Of a DNA stretch of 64,000 bases, positions 44,080 through 53,273 are shown piece by piece. The position numbers and the translations under genes were made by a program. The notes under the pieces were generated by a model. The model was not told where the DNA came from, searched no databases, and saw only the letters and a list, made by a program, of their open reading frames with translations. Numbering within the stretch: the first letter of the stretch is position 1; every line of letters starts with the position of its first letter. Origin of the DNA: Frankiaceae bacterium (GTDB lineage Bacteria; Actinomycetota; Actinomycetes; Mycobacteriales; SCTD01); the NCBI GenBank assembly GCA_016650445.1, contig JAENVS010000001.1:1-64000 (forward strand), given 5' to 3'.

Positions 44080-45298
44080 CTGGCTCCCCTTCGATCAGCA
44101 TGAGGACAACGGTGACAGCATGGGCCGGGATGGACCTTGACGAGCCCTTGACGGTAACGCGCCCGGTGGTTTCCGTGAAGGTCGATGTGACCGGGTAGCG
44201 CTCGCCGTCAGGTAGCGCGTACACCTCCGGCAGGACTCTCTGGTGCTCTCGGAGCACAGCATTGATAAGGCGCTCCGCGGTCGGGATATCGCGGAATGTT
44301 CCCGCTCGAGAACGTCCTTGGCGGTTGCGTGCCAGCAGAAAGGCGCGACTCGCACCCACGTGCTTCTGAAGGGTGTGACCCCCGCGCAGCTCCTCATTCG
44401 CGAGGTCTACACCGTCGCGAAGCAGTGCCTCGATACTCCGGACCCGCGCCAGCCGCCCAGACAGCAAGGCGCGACGATCCGCCTCACGGAGGGCCTCCTT
44501 GTGAGCGAGGAACGGGTCGCGGAGTCGAAACTTCGACAGGCGGCCCGGCCCGAACGCTCCGGCCGCCGCTCCGACGGCGAGGCCAGAGCGGTCGTCCTGC
44601 AACGCGTGCGCGATGTCGATCGGGATGTTCCACACGGCGGCGGCGGCCCTGGCGCCCTCGATCAGCTCGTGGCGAGCGTCGTGGCGACTCTTGCCGTTGC
44701 CGACGCCGGGCAGCGCGTGCCAGGCACTGCCGATCAGCGACGCAGCACCGGCAACCGTGTCGACACCGACGCGCGCGACGTCACCGACGAAGCGATCGAC
44801 CGACCGCCACCCGCTCGTTGCCGGCGCACGCGAGGCCTCGTCGTCCAGCGCCGCGGCGCAGATCGCCGCCGCTCGGCGCTCCACCTCGATCGCCTCGGCC
44901 TGAAGCCGGCAGGCCGCGGCCCGGAGCGCCTCCGCCCGACCTGACTCGGCCAGCCCATCGAGGCGGCCGAGCTTGGCGGCCAGCGCACTTCGCTGCGCGG
45001 CCTCGGCCGCCTGCGCGAAGAGTGACTCCGCGCGCCACGCCGTCTCCTGCGCCTCGAGCAGCGCCCTGGCGTACGGCACGAGCGCCGCTCCGGCCGCGTC
45101 GTACGCCACCGACACCCGGCGTACCCGATCTGCCGTTGTGTCGAGCCGCTGCTGGTAGGCGATGCCGGCATCGCCGCGCCAGTCGCCGGGGAACGCGCCG
45201 CCGGTCCGGGCCGCGGCCGTGCGCACATCCTCCGCGACCTGCTCGAGCCGGTACGCGCACCGGAACACCGGCTCCGCGTCAGCCCTAGCGAGCGACAT
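44051..45298 (-). CDS. Polymorphic toxin: WXG-like head and C-terminal CdiA-type RNase A domain
   Basis: The protein has 415 residues. Residues 1-120 form long helices with W40-R-G42 in [17 protein letters not shown], like WXG100 proteins of type VII secretion. A helical or disordered middle follows. The last 120 residues carry the hallmarks of the bacterial CdiA-CT RNase A fold: [16 protein letters not shown] (catalytic-type His), then [19 protein letters not shown], then [20 protein letters not shown] at the end. It has no classical signal peptide, as expected for type VII export. It overlaps the upstream helper by 14 nt and the immunity gene by 29 nt. Confidence 0.8.
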   Translation of the reverse strand: MSLARADAEPVFRCAYRLEQVAEDVRTAAARTGGAFPGDWRGDAGIAYQQRLDTTADRVRRVSVAYDAAGAALVPYARALLEAQETAWRAESLFAQAAEAAQRSALAAKLGRLDGLAESGRAEALRAAACRLQAEAIEVERRAAAICAAALDDEASRAPATSGWRSVDRFVGDVARVGVDTVAGAASLIGSAWHALPGVGNGKSRHDARHELIEGARAAAAVWNIPIDIAHALQDDRSGLAVGAAAGAFGPGRLSKFRLRDPFLAHKEALREADRRALLSGRLARVRSIEALLRDGVDLANEELRGGHTLQKHVGASRAFLLARNRQGRSRAGTFRDIPTAERLINAVLREHQRVLPEVYALPDGERYPVTSTFTETTGRVTVKGSSRSIPAHAVTVVLMLIEGEPVVFTAYPEL

Positions 45299-45581
45299 GA
45301 CCCGGCCGGATCACCGCGTTGTCGACGCCGACGTACGTCCGCGCAGCCTGCTCGAGAAAGAGAGCGAGCCCCATCGCGTCCTCGGCCGCACCGAGCCCGA
45401 CGAGCTCCCACGCGGCCAGGAACCGCCGCATCGCCTCCGCGACGATCGCCGACGGCGCTCCCTCGAGCAGCGACAGCACCTCGCGGCGGTGGTCGACGAC
45501 CAGCCGCAGCGACTCGGCGGCGTCGCGGAGGGGGTAGGCAGCAAACGACAAGCTCGGCGGCTGCACGTCGATCGTCTGCAC
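45285..45581 (-). CDS. Small Esx/WXG-like helper protein of the toxin cassette
   Basis: The protein has 98 residues. [20 protein letters not shown] and [20 protein letters not shown] make two amphipathic helices around a loop, with a Trp at the position of the WXG turn (W-E-L rather than W-x-G). Such small helical proteins act as partners for WXG-headed substrates. It overlaps the toxin start by 14 nt. A direct partner role is an inference from position and size. Confidence 0.55.
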   Translation of the reverse strand: MQTIDVQPPSLSFAAYPLRDAAESLRLVVDHRREVLSLLEGAPSAIVAEAMRRFLAAWELVGLGAAEDAMGLALFLEQAARTYVGVDNAVIRPGHVAR

Positions 45582-45650
45582 GCGCGGACGGTACGAGCCA
45601 AAGCGGGTTCAGCGTCGAGCGCTGTCCACAGGCAGGTGGAAGCGCTCGGA

Positions 45651-46058
45651 CTAGCGAGCCGGAACCGGAAGCAGGAGTTGCTGCCCGGCCTGGAGGCCGG
45701 AGGACGTCAGGTTGTTGATCCGGCGGATCTGGGCGACGACCTGGCGCGGGTCGTTGTCGGGCGCGATTCGCTGCGCGACCGCCCACAGGGTCTCCCCCGG
45801 CTGCACCGTCGTCTGCTGCAGCGTCGGACCGGTCTCGGTGGCGGTGGCCGCCTGGCTGCCGGCCCGGCCGACCGAGATGATCGCCAGCAGGATCAGCGAG
45901 CAGAGCACGAGCAGCACCAGCCGCCCGCGCCGGGTCAGCCGCAGGCGAGGCGCCCGACGCGACACAGCCCGGACCGGCTCCAGCCGCAGCCCCGCGGGCA
46001 GGGCCACCGGACGCAGGGCGGGGCGGGGCGCCGGGCGGGTCATCGTCGCTGTGCTCAT
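45651..46058 (-). CDS. LysM membrane protein, Rv2719c/ChiZ-like, next to lexA
   Basis: The protein has 135 residues from ATG 46058. A basic N-terminus is followed by one membrane helix ([18 protein letters not shown]) and a C-terminal LysM domain ([20 protein letters not shown] then [11 protein letters not shown]). It is divergent from lexA, as are Rv2719c in Mycobacterium and functional analogues such as YneA in Bacillus. Those proteins delay cell division during the SOS response. Two LexA boxes lie in the intergenic space. It would bind peptidoglycan from the outer face of the membrane. Confidence 0.85.
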   Translation of the reverse strand: MSTATMTRPAPRPALRPVALPAGLRLEPVRAVSRRAPRLRLTRRGRLVLLVLCSLILLAIISVGRAGSQAATATETGPTLQQTTVQPGETLWAVAQRIAPDNDPRQVVAQIRRINNLTSSGLQAGQQLLLPVPAR

Positions 46059-46094
46059 GCTCGCTCCTCGGTCGTGCAGATTCGGTCCATCCGG

Positions 46095-46110
46095 TCGAAC
46101 GGCCGTTCGA
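46095..46110. promoter_or_regulatory. LexA box 1 (perfect SOS box)
   Basis: TCGAAC-GGCC-GTTCGA is a perfect match to the mycobacterial SOS box (TCGAAC-N4-GTTCGA). It lies 37 nt before the LysM gene start, where LexA would block that promoter. Confidence 0.9.
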
Positions 46111-46164
46111 TCGAACGTCTGAGCGAAGTTGTACCCCCTACCGCCGACAAAATCCACAACACGC

Positions 46165-46180
46165 TCGAACATGTGTTTGA
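46165..46180. promoter_or_regulatory. LexA box 2
   Basis: TCGAAC-ATGT-GTTTGA differs from the perfect box by one base. It is about 90 nt before the lexA ATG and would allow autoregulation. Both boxes are in the 210-nt space between the divergent genes. Confidence 0.85.
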
Positions 46181-46268
46181 TTGTGTCCTCGAATCGCGTT
46201 ACGGTCCCCGCTGTCGAACAGGGCCGCCGCACGCCGCGGACGGCCGGAACGAGCGTGGGAGGCCCCAG

Positions 46269-46955
46269 ATGGCGACCAAGAGCAACGTGCGGGAGATCCC
46301 GGACGGCCCCGCCGACGAGTCCGGCCTGACCCCACGCCAGCGCAAGGTCCTCGAGGTCATCCGCGACAGCGTGGAGCGCCGGGGCTACCCACCCACCGTG
46401 CGCGAGATCGGCGAGGCGGTGGGGCTGACGAGCACCAGCAGCGTCTCCCACCAGCTCATGACGCTCCAGAAGAAGGGCTTCCTGCGCAAGGACCCGTCCA
46501 AGCCCCGCGCGGTCGACGTGCGGATGCCCGGCGACGTCGACCGGGCGCAGGACGAGGCGGCCGAGCGCGCCGCGCACCCGCAGCCGGCCTACGTCCCCGT
46601 CGTCGGCCGGATCGCGGCCGGCGGCCCGATCCTCGCCGAGCAGGCCGTCGAGGAGGTCTTCCCGCTCCCCCGCGAGCTGGTCGGCACCGGCACGCTGTTC
46701 CTGCTCAAGGTCGTCGGCGACTCCATGATCGACGCGGCCATCGCCGACGGCGACTGGGTCGTGGTGCGCCAGCAGCCCAACGCCGACAACGGCGACATCG
46801 TCGCGGCCATGATCGACGGCGAGGCGACGGTCAAGACCTACAAGAAGCGCGACGGCCACGTCTGGCTGCTGCCCCACAACCCCAACTACGCGCCCATCCC
46901 CGGCGACGAGGCCACGATCCTCGGCCGGGTCGTGACCGTCCTGCGCAAGATCTGA
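46269..46955 (+). CDS. lexA: LexA, SOS-response repressor
   Basis: The protein has 228 residues from ATG 46269. The N-terminal winged helix is [20 protein letters not shown] then [19 protein letters not shown]. The self-cleavage bond is A117-G118 in GRIAAGGP. The catalytic dyad is S152 (GDSMIDAAI) and K189 (ATVKTYKK). All are in the expected places for an active repressor-protease. It is divergent from the LysM gene with two LexA boxes between, and is followed on the same strand by an M14 peptidase after 64 nt. Confidence 0.98.
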   Translation: MATKSNVREIPDGPADESGLTPRQRKVLEVIRDSVERRGYPPTVREIGEAVGLTSTSSVSHQLMTLQKKGFLRKDPSKPRAVDVRMPGDVDRAQDEAAERAAHPQPAYVPVVGRIAAGGPILAEQAVEEVFPLPRELVGTGTLFLLKVVGDSMIDAAIADGDWVVVRQQPNADNGDIVAAMIDGEATVKTYKKRDGHVWLLPHNPNYAPIPGDEATILGRVVTVLRKI

Positions 46956-47019
46956 CAGCAGGGAAACCGCCCACCACGGCGAAGCCCTTCCGCGACACCG
47001 CTCGCGAGGGGAACGCACC

Positions 47020-48669
47020 GTGGTCCAGATCAGCCGCCGCAACCTCTTGTACGGCGCTGCCCTCGTCGCCTCCGCCCCCGCGCTGGACGCGTTCGGGGCG
47101 AGCAGCACGAAGACGGTGCCCGGCGAGATGCTGTGCTTCGCGCAGGTCCGACCGCGCACGGCGAAGCAGGCTGCGGCGCTGCTCGCCTTCGACGACACCC
47201 ACAACGTGCTCGCCGACGGGACCATGGAGTTCCTGCTCTGGCCGGGTGATCGCGCCAAGCTCGACCGGCTCGGCATCCCCTACCGCGTCACCAAGCCGTA
47301 CCGCGGACCCGACCAGCCGAGCGCCGGCCGGACCAGCGGGCTCCCCCTCCAGCCCGGCGAGCGCACCGGCTACCGCCACTACGAGGACTACGTCACCGAC
47401 CTGCAGGCGCTCGCCACCAAGCACCCCAAGCGCGCCCGGATGTTCACCTTCCCGGAGAAGACGCTCGAGGGCCGGAGCATGTACGGCATCGAGATCGCCG
47501 ACGACGTGTCGAAGGCGCGGATCGACGGCCGACCGACGTTCTGGGTCGACGGCTGTCATCACGCCCGCGAATGGCCATCGGCGGAGTACCCGATCATGTT
47601 CGCGTTCGACCTGCTCGGCGCCTACGGCAGGGAGGACAGGATCACCCGGCTGCTCAAGAAGATCCGGGTGATCGTCGTACCCGTCGTCAACCCGGACGGC
47701 TTCGTGCACTCGCGTGAGGCATCCCCGGCGTTCACCCCGGCGACGAACAACAACCTCGCCTTCGAGGCTGCCGGGCTCGAGAGCGGCTGGCGCAAGAACA
47801 AGCGGTCCTTCAGCAATGCCCTGTACGCCGCCGGCGGCACCTCGTCACGCCTGAACGCCGACGCGCACGGCACCGACCCGAACCGGAACTACCCGTTCTA
47901 CTGGGGCGGCGAGGCGGGCAACGCCGACCCGAGCGACCAGACGTACGCCGGCGCCAGGCCGTTCTCCGAGCCGGAGAGCCGCAACATCGCGGGCGTCATG
48001 AAGAGCATGCAGATGACGGCGTACCTCACCAATCACACGTCGGGCCGGCTGTGCATGCGGCCGTGGGGTCACACCTTCGACGCATCGCCGGACGACGCCT
48101 TCCAGGAAGACCTGGGCGAGCGGATGTGCGACATCCACGGGTACAAGAACCAGCAGGGTCGGGCGCTGTACGTGACCGCCGGCACGAGCCGCGACTGGTC
48201 GTACGCCGCGATGCGCACGGTGGTGTACACGTTCGAGCACGGGTTGGTCTTCACGCCCGACTACGCGAGCGAGATCCCGAAGACCTACGCGAAGAACCGC
48301 GGCGCCTGGCTCCTGCTGGCCGAGGCTGCAGGCGACACCCGCAACCACGGGGTCATCACCGGCACGGTCGTGGACGGCAGCGGTGCACCGATGGCGGGCG
48401 CCGTCGTACGGCTCACGAAGTCGTTCACGACGCCGGTCGCCGTCGACGTCGACGCGAAGAAGGACGGCAGCGTGCCGGAGTCGATCGCGAGCACGGCGCA
48501 GACCGGGCGCGACGGGCGGTTCACGGTGCACGCCAACCCGAGCATGCGACCGACGTCCATCATGTTCGGGCTGCCCAAGGAGCACTGGACCGTCACCATC
48601 GGGTCGACCAGGAAGAAGGTCTTCCTCGACCGCGGCGACACGGTGAAGCTCGGCACGATCCGCAGGTAG
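47020..48669 (+). CDS. Secreted M14 family zinc carboxypeptidase
   Basis: The protein has 549 residues from GTG 47020. SRRNLLYGAALVASAPALDA is a Tat-type signal (R-R-N-L-L). Zinc ligands are in VDGCHHAREWPSAEYP (H..E) and LTNHTSGRLCMRPWG (H). The catalytic Glu is in TVVYTFEHGLVF. A C-terminal beta domain starts near GVITGTVVDGSGAPMAGAVV, like the carboxypeptidase regulatory-like fold. It is unrelated in detail to the two cytoplasmic M14 proteins at 12-21 kb. It would trim peptides outside the cell. Confidence 0.9.
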   Translation: MVQISRRNLLYGAALVASAPALDAFGASSTKTVPGEMLCFAQVRPRTAKQAAALLAFDDTHNVLADGTMEFLLWPGDRAKLDRLGIPYRVTKPYRGPDQPSAGRTSGLPLQPGERTGYRHYEDYVTDLQALATKHPKRARMFTFPEKTLEGRSMYGIEIADDVSKARIDGRPTFWVDGCHHAREWPSAEYPIMFAFDLLGAYGREDRITRLLKKIRVIVVPVVNPDGFVHSREASPAFTPATNNNLAFEAAGLESGWRKNKRSFSNALYAAGGTSSRLNADAHGTDPNRNYPFYWGGEAGNADPSDQTYAGARPFSEPESRNIAGVMKSMQMTAYLTNHTSGRLCMRPWGHTFDASPDDAFQEDLGERMCDIHGYKNQQGRALYVTAGTSRDWSYAAMRTVVYTFEHGLVFTPDYASEIPKTYAKNRGAWLLLAEAAGDTRNHGVITGTVVDGSGAPMAGAVVRLTKSFTTPVAVDVDAKKDGSVPESIASTAQTGRDGRFTVHANPSMRPTSIMFGLPKEHWTVTIGSTRKKVFLDRGDTVKLGTIRR

Positions 48670-48678
48670 CTCCCTGCG

Positions 48679-48744
48679 TCAGAAGACGTAAACGACCAGC
48701 AGGACAAGAAGAACGAGGGCTACGACTCCGCCGCCGATGTACAT
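48679..48744 (-). CDS. 21-residue single-helix mini membrane protein
   Basis: From ATG 48744 the frame reads MYIGGGVVALVLLVLLVVYV plus Phe, then TGA. GGAGCACC ends 4 nt before the start. It is one hydrophobic helix with a Gly-rich head. Very similar one-helix peptides (MYI-GG-...-LLxxL) are encoded next to stress or envelope genes in many actinobacteria. It is convergent with the M14 peptidase gene, whose stop is 9 nt away. Confidence 0.5.
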   Translation of the reverse strand: MYIGGGVVALVLLVLLVVYVF

Positions 48745-48992
48745 GGTGGTGCTCCTTCGATCGAGTGACGTTCCGGTACTCGAGGTCTGCCCTGGTCGTC
48801 CGCGGGCACGCGGCATCGGGGCCCAATCCACCTGATCGGCCCACGCCAAAGTGGGACGAAAGCGCCCAACCGCTGCCGTCGCGGGGCCTGTCCGAGATCG
48901 GCGTGCGCGAGCCGAGCGTGTGACGCGAGCGGCTGGCGCGCACGGCGATCATCCAGGAGGTGCCGGCCGGGGGCAGAGCGCCGGGGTGCGAG

Positions 48993-50471
48993 CTAGGCGG
49001 TGGCGTAGTTGGCGAGCTCGGCGGCCAGTGCCGGGCCCACGCGGGCCTGCAGCCGGGTGCCGGAGTCGAGGTGCTCTTCGCTGAGGACCTCGCCCTCGTT
49101 GTGGATCCGCGCAACCAACGACCCCAACCCATAAGGCAGTACGACGTCGACGAGCGTCTCCGGATGCGGCACCTCCGTCTCGAGCAGGTCGAGCAGCTCC
49201 GGCAACCCCTCGCCGGTCAGCGCCGACACGAGCACGCAGTGCTTCTCGCGCCGCTGCAGCCGGCCGAGCACGACCGGGTCGGCGATGTCGGCCTTGTTGA
49301 CCACGACGACCTCGGGGATGCCGGCCGCGCCGATCTCGGCGAACACCGACCGCACCGCGACCAGCTGCGACTCCGGGTCCGGGTGCGACCCGTCGACGAC
49401 GTGCAGGATCAGGTCGGCGAACTGCACCTCCTCCAGCGTCGAGCGGAATGCCTCGACGAGCTGGTGCGGCAGGTGCCGGACGAACCCCACGGTGTCGGCG
49501 AGGGTGAACTCGCGACCGGACGGAGTGGCAGCCCGCCGCACCGTCGGGTCGAGGGTGGCGAACAGCGCGTTCTCGACGAGTACGCCGGCGCCGGTGAGCC
49601 GGTTGAGCAGCGACGACTTGCCGGCGTTGGTGTAACCCGCGATCGCAACCGACGGCACCTTGTTGCGGGTCCGCTCCTGCCGCTTGGTGTCGCGCGCGGT
49701 CTTCATCAGCTTGATCTCGGCGGTGAGCTTCGACTTGCGCGCGCGGATCCGTCGACGGTCGGTCTCGATCTTCGTCTCACCGGGACCACGGGTGCCCACA
49801 CCACCGCCCGATCCACCCGCGCCACCACCCTGCCGGGACAGCGACTCACCCCACCCGCGCAGCCGCGGCAGCATGTAGGTCAGCTGCGCCAGCTCGACCT
49901 GGGCCTTGCCCTCTCGTGACGACGCGTGCTGGGCGAAGATGTCGAGGATCAGCCAGGTCCGGTCGATGACCTTGACCTTGACGATCTCCTCGAGCTTGCG
50001 CAGCTGACCGGGCGTCAGCTCGCCGTCGCAGATCACGGTGTCGGCGCCGGTCGAGACCACGACGTCGCGCAGCTCCTTGGCCTTGCCGGAGCCGACGTAC
50101 GTCGCGGGGTCCGGCTTGAAGCGCCGCTGCATGAGGCCCTCGAGCACCGCCGCACCGGCGGTCTCGGCGAGGGCAGCGAGCTCGCGCATGGAGTTCTCGG
50201 CGTCGACGACGTCGCCCCCGGTCCAGACACCCATCAGGACGGCTCGCTCCAGGCGCAACGCGCGGTACTCGACCTCGGTGACGTCCTCGAGGTCGGTGCG
50301 GATCCCGGGGACACGGCGCAGCGCCTGGCGCTCCTCGAGGTCGAAGCCCTCCCCCTCGATCTCGTGGAACGGGGTGAGCTCGTCATCGAGGACGACGTCG
50401 GTGTCGGCGGACAGCGGCAGAGAAGAAGGAGAGGTCATCGCTGGTTCAACGCCGTGGCGGGGAGAAGTCAT
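48993..50471 (-). CDS. hflX: HflX, ribosome-associated GTPase
   Basis: The protein has 492 residues from ATG 50471 (ATG 50438 is an alternative). The N-terminal HflX domain has TYVGSGKAKELRDVV, then AQVELAQLTYMLPRLRGWGE and GTRGPGETKIETDRRRIRAR. The G domain has G1 GYTNAGKSSLLNRL, G3 DTVGFVRHLPHQLVEAF, G4 VVNKADI and a conserved C-terminal domain. HflX splits stalled ribosomes after heat or antibiotic stress. The Ser/Gly-rich loop GGGAGGSGGGVG before GTRGPGE is a common actinobacterial feature. Confidence 0.97.
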   Translation of the reverse strand: MTSPRHGVEPAMTSPSSLPLSADTDVVLDDELTPFHEIEGEGFDLEERQALRRVPGIRTDLEDVTEVEYRALRLERAVLMGVWTGGDVVDAENSMRELAALAETAGAAVLEGLMQRRFKPDPATYVGSGKAKELRDVVVSTGADTVICDGELTPGQLRKLEEIVKVKVIDRTWLILDIFAQHASSREGKAQVELAQLTYMLPRLRGWGESLSRQGGGAGGSGGGVGTRGPGETKIETDRRRIRARKSKLTAEIKLMKTARDTKRQERTRNKVPSVAIAGYTNAGKSSLLNRLTGAGVLVENALFATLDPTVRRAATPSGREFTLADTVGFVRHLPHQLVEAFRSTLEEVQFADLILHVVDGSHPDPESQLVAVRSVFAEIGAAGIPEVVVVNKADIADPVVLGRLQRREKHCVLVSALTGEGLPELLDLLETEVPHPETLVDVVLPYGLGSLVARIHNEGEVLSEEHLDSGTRLQARVGPALAAELANYATA

Positions 50472-50517
50472 CCCGTCCAGCGTGACACGCAGCCGCCCGG
50501 ATGTCGCCCCGGTTTGG

Positions 50518-51237
50518 TCAGGGCCAGGCAGCGACGAGGCCGACCAGCTCGGTCCGTTCGGCGTCGCTGAGCACCGCGAACGGCCGCGCCGCCGCCGCCG
50601 CCGTCAGCTCCTCGGCCCGGCTCCAGTCGGCGCGGTGCGGCTCCGGGGCGGGGTACGGCCGCTCCCAGCCGAGGAACTCGGCGCCCGCCTCGCCGTAGGA
50701 CCCGGCGACGTTGGCCTCCAGCGGCCCGAGCCCGACCGCCGCGACGGCGCAGGCATGCACCGACCCACGGTGCTCGCGCAGCACCATCAGCACCTGGCCG
50801 AGTCGGCCCGGCACGTCATCCGGCCGCGGCAGCGCCCGCCAGCCGACGAACAGCGGCAGGCCGTACGGCGCCGCGCCGTCGGCCACCCGTTCGAGCAGCT
50901 CCAGTGCCCGCTCGACCCCTGCGAGCCCGGTCAGGTTGCGCCGGCCCCACTCGTTGCACATGTCGGCGTACGCGAGGGCGGCGTCACGCGGCGCCATCAC
51001 GGCGCGACCGGCGTTCCAGTGCTCGGTGACCAACGCCGGTGGGAAGAACGCGAACGCCGCGACGACCACCTCCGCGTCGACGTCACCGAGCGCCCCGCCC
51101 CGGCCGAGGAAGTAGAGCGGCCGGCCACGCAGACCCAGGGCCTTGCCGGCTTCTCGCGTCAGCGGATCGGCCATGAACCGGAAGCCGGCGTCGCCGATCG
51201 GCTTCTTCAGCGCCGCCGCGGTCTCCTCCGGTGTCAC
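50518..51237 (-). CDS. SCO6745-like helical protein
   Basis: The protein has 239 residues from GTG 51237, which overlaps the dapF stop (GTGA). KALGLRGRPLYFLGRGGALG, then EVVVAAFAFFPPALVTEHWN and the all-helical layout resemble the SCO6745 family, found in actinobacteria and of unknown function. ACAVAAVGLGPLEANVAGSY lies in the middle. It is translationally coupled to dapF. Confidence 0.65.
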   Translation of the reverse strand: MTPEETAAALKKPIGDAGFRFMADPLTREAGKALGLRGRPLYFLGRGGALGDVDAEVVVAAFAFFPPALVTEHWNAGRAVMAPRDAALAYADMCNEWGRRNLTGLAGVERALELLERVADGAAPYGLPLFVGWRALPRPDDVPGRLGQVLMVLREHRGSVHACAVAAVGLGPLEANVAGSYGEAGAEFLGWERPYPAPEPHRADWSRAEELTAAAAARPFAVLSDAERTELVGLVAAWP

Positions 51238-52028
51238 TGCTCTCCCATCCACTCGTCAGCAAGCTCACCCGAAGCCACGATCACCGCGGGGCCCGACAGC
51301 AGAACGCTGTCGTCATCGCGCCACGTCACGGTCAGGCGACCACCGGGTACGTCGACGATGTACGCCGTGCCGCGCGGCGACCCGAGCCGCAGCGAGGTCG
51401 CGACGACCGCGGCACACGCCCCGGTGCCGCAGGACCGCGTCTCGCCGACACCACGCTCGTGCACCCGCATCCGGACGTGTGCCTCGCCGACGTCCTCGAC
51501 GTACTCGACGTTGAGGTCCTTGCGCGCCGGGTCGAGCACGCCGAGTGCCTCGACCGACGGCACGTGGACGACCGCGTGCGGGTTGCCCATGTCGACGGCC
51601 GTCGCGATGACCCCGTCGATGTCCACCGGGTCACCAACGACAGCGGGTCCCATGTCGACGGCGATGTCACCGGACGCCGGTACGTCGACCTCGCGCACGC
51701 CGCCGCGCGTCGCGAGCCGCAGGTGGCCGGGCGGCACGAGGCCGGCCGTCACGAGGTAGCGCGCGTAGACCCGCACGCCGTTGCCGCACATCTCCGCGAT
51801 CGACCCGTCGGCATTGCGGTAGTCCATGAACCACTCGGCATCGCCGTGCTCGCCGTCGACGGCAACCGTGCGGACGACGCGCAGGACGCCGTCGGCGCCG
51901 ATGCCCGCGCGGCGGTCGCAGATCCGGCGTACGACGTCGTGGGTCAACGTCAGCCGACCGTCAGGGTCAGGCAGCAGCACGAAGTCGTTCTCGGTGCCGT
52001 GTCCCTTGAGGTACCGAAGCCCAGCCAC
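51234..52028 (-). CDS. dapF: Diaminopimelate epimerase
   Basis: The protein has 264 residues, close to the usual 270-290. The two catalytic cysteines are C81 in AEMCGNGVRVYARYL and the Cys of GVGETRSCGTGACA. KGHGTENDFVLLPD is the usual opening. The enzyme converts LL- to meso-diaminopimelate in the lysine and peptidoglycan pathway. It lies between hflX and miaA, its normal actinobacterial place. Confidence 0.98.
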   Translation of the reverse strand: MAGLRYLKGHGTENDFVLLPDPDGRLTLTHDVVRRICDRRAGIGADGVLRVVRTVAVDGEHGDAEWFMDYRNADGSIAEMCGNGVRVYARYLVTAGLVPPGHLRLATRGGVREVDVPASGDIAVDMGPAVVGDPVDIDGVIATAVDMGNPHAVVHVPSVEALGVLDPARKDLNVEYVEDVGEAHVRMRVHERGVGETRSCGTGACAAVVATSLRLGSPRGTAYIVDVPGGRLTVTWRDDDSVLLSGPAVIVASGELADEWMGEQ

Positions 52029-52046
52029 CGGACCAGCGTAAGCCGG

Positions 52047-52334
52047 TCAGACAGCGGCAGTACGCCGCCGAGCCAGGACCAGGCCGCCGCCGATGGCGAC
52101 CGCAAGCAGCGGCAGCAGGATCGCGAACGGGACCTCTGGCACGACCACGTTGGGGTCGATCGCGCCGACGGCAACCGCGTTGACGTCCTCCCCAGGTGCG
52201 CAGACGCCCCAGGTCGGGCCGGTGCCGGCGTCCGGTACGACATCGGAGATCGCGGTGAACACCAGGCCCGCGCCGAACACGCTCAGGCTCGGTTCACCTG
52301 CACGCAGCGGCAAAGAAGTGGAACAACGTCCCAA
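52047..52334 (-). CDS. Small surface protein or remnant with C-terminal membrane anchor
   Basis: The protein has 95 residues. The N-terminal part is polar. VVVPEVPFAILLPLLAVAIG ends with GGLVLARRR, a hydrophobic helix followed by basic residues, like a sorting or tail anchor (P-E-V-P before the helix). No signal peptide is visible in this frame, so the gene may be the 3' remnant of a longer one. It ends 18 nt upstream of the dapF start. Confidence 0.4.
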   Translation of the reverse strand: MGRCSTSLPLRAGEPSLSVFGAGLVFTAISDVVPDAGTGPTWGVCAPGEDVNAVAVGAIDPNVVVPEVPFAILLPLLAVAIGGGLVLARRRTAAV

Positions 52335-52343
52335 TTGCCGCGG

Positions 52344-53201
52344 TTAGGCGTCCGAGCGCGGCACCGGGATCGCAGGTGCAGCCGAGTCGCCGGGCTCGAG
52401 CATCCCGCCGCGCCAGCCGGTGCCCTGCTGCAGCAGCCAGCGGGCCCGGTCGGCGCGCTGCGGCGACGCGTAGAGGAAGCCGTGCGCGCGGTCGCAGCCG
52501 AGCTCGATGAGCCGGGCGCTCTCCGCCCACGACTCCACGCCCTCCGCGACGACGTACAGGCCGCGGGCGTGCGCGAGGCTGATGACGCTCGCGACGATCG
52601 TATCGTCGTCGAGGTCGCCGCCGACGCCGCGGACGTAGCGCTGGTCGAGCTTCACGGCGTCGACCGGCAGCTCGTCGAGCGCGCCGAGGGTGGAGTACCA
52701 CGTGCCGAAGTCGTCGACGGCCAGCATGATGCCGCAGTCGTGCAGCGCGAGCAGGAGTGGCACGGCTCGGTTGCCGAGCATCGTCAGGGCGCCCTCGGTG
52801 ACCTCGATACCGAGGCTGCCGGTAGGCAGCTCGAACTCCTCGATGAGCCCGCGCACCTCCTCGACGAAGCCGGCGGCGACGAGCTGCGACGCGCTGACGT
52901 TCAGGAAGAGCTGCCGCACGGTGCCGTTGAGGCGCTGCCAGCGCGCGGCCTCGGCGGCGCCCTCCCGCAGGACCCACGAGCCGATGGCGACGATCTCGCC
53001 GCTGTGCTCCGCGAGATCGAGGAACGCGAGCGGGGCGAGCATGCCCTCATCGCCCCGGTGCCAGCGCAACAGGCCCTCCATCGCGACGATCGCGCCGGTC
53101 TGCAGGTCGACCTCGGGCTGGTAGAGCAGCTCGAGGCTTCCGTCGGTCGCGCAGCGGTGAAGGGCCAGGAGGTCATCCGCCCGAAGAGTCAGTGCCGTCA
53201 T
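52344..53201 (-). CDS. EAL-domain c-di-GMP phosphodiesterase-like protein with atypical motifs
   Basis: The protein has 285 residues from ATG 53201 and consists of an EAL domain alone. The signature is AMEGLLRW, with E42 kept but Ala replaced by Gly. Other metal or base positions: FLNVSASQL (Asn kept), IEVTEGAL (Glu kept), AVDDFGTWYSTLG (both Asp kept, but G-T-W where active enzymes have G-T-G), VKLDQRYV (Lys kept), AEGVESW (Glu kept). Where active enzymes have Q-G-Y it has AHGFLY, so the conserved Gln is a His. It may be a slow enzyme or a c-di-GMP sensor. No transmembrane or GGDEF part is present. Confidence 0.85.
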   Translation of the reverse strand: MTALTLRADDLLALHRCATDGSLELLYQPEVDLQTGAIVAMEGLLRWHRGDEGMLAPLAFLDLAEHSGEIVAIGSWVLREGAAEAARWQRLNGTVRQLFLNVSASQLVAAGFVEEVRGLIEEFELPTGSLGIEVTEGALTMLGNRAVPLLLALHDCGIMLAVDDFGTWYSTLGALDELPVDAVKLDQRYVRGVGGDLDDDTIVASVISLAHARGLYVVAEGVESWAESARLIELGCDRAHGFLYASPQRADRARWLLQQGTGWRGGMLEPGDSAAPAIPVPRSDA

Positions 53202-53273
53202 AGACGTAAATGTCCGCCCCAAGAGCGTCCCGGGATATGGCACGACGGAACCGCCGAGCATGACCCGCTGTGA

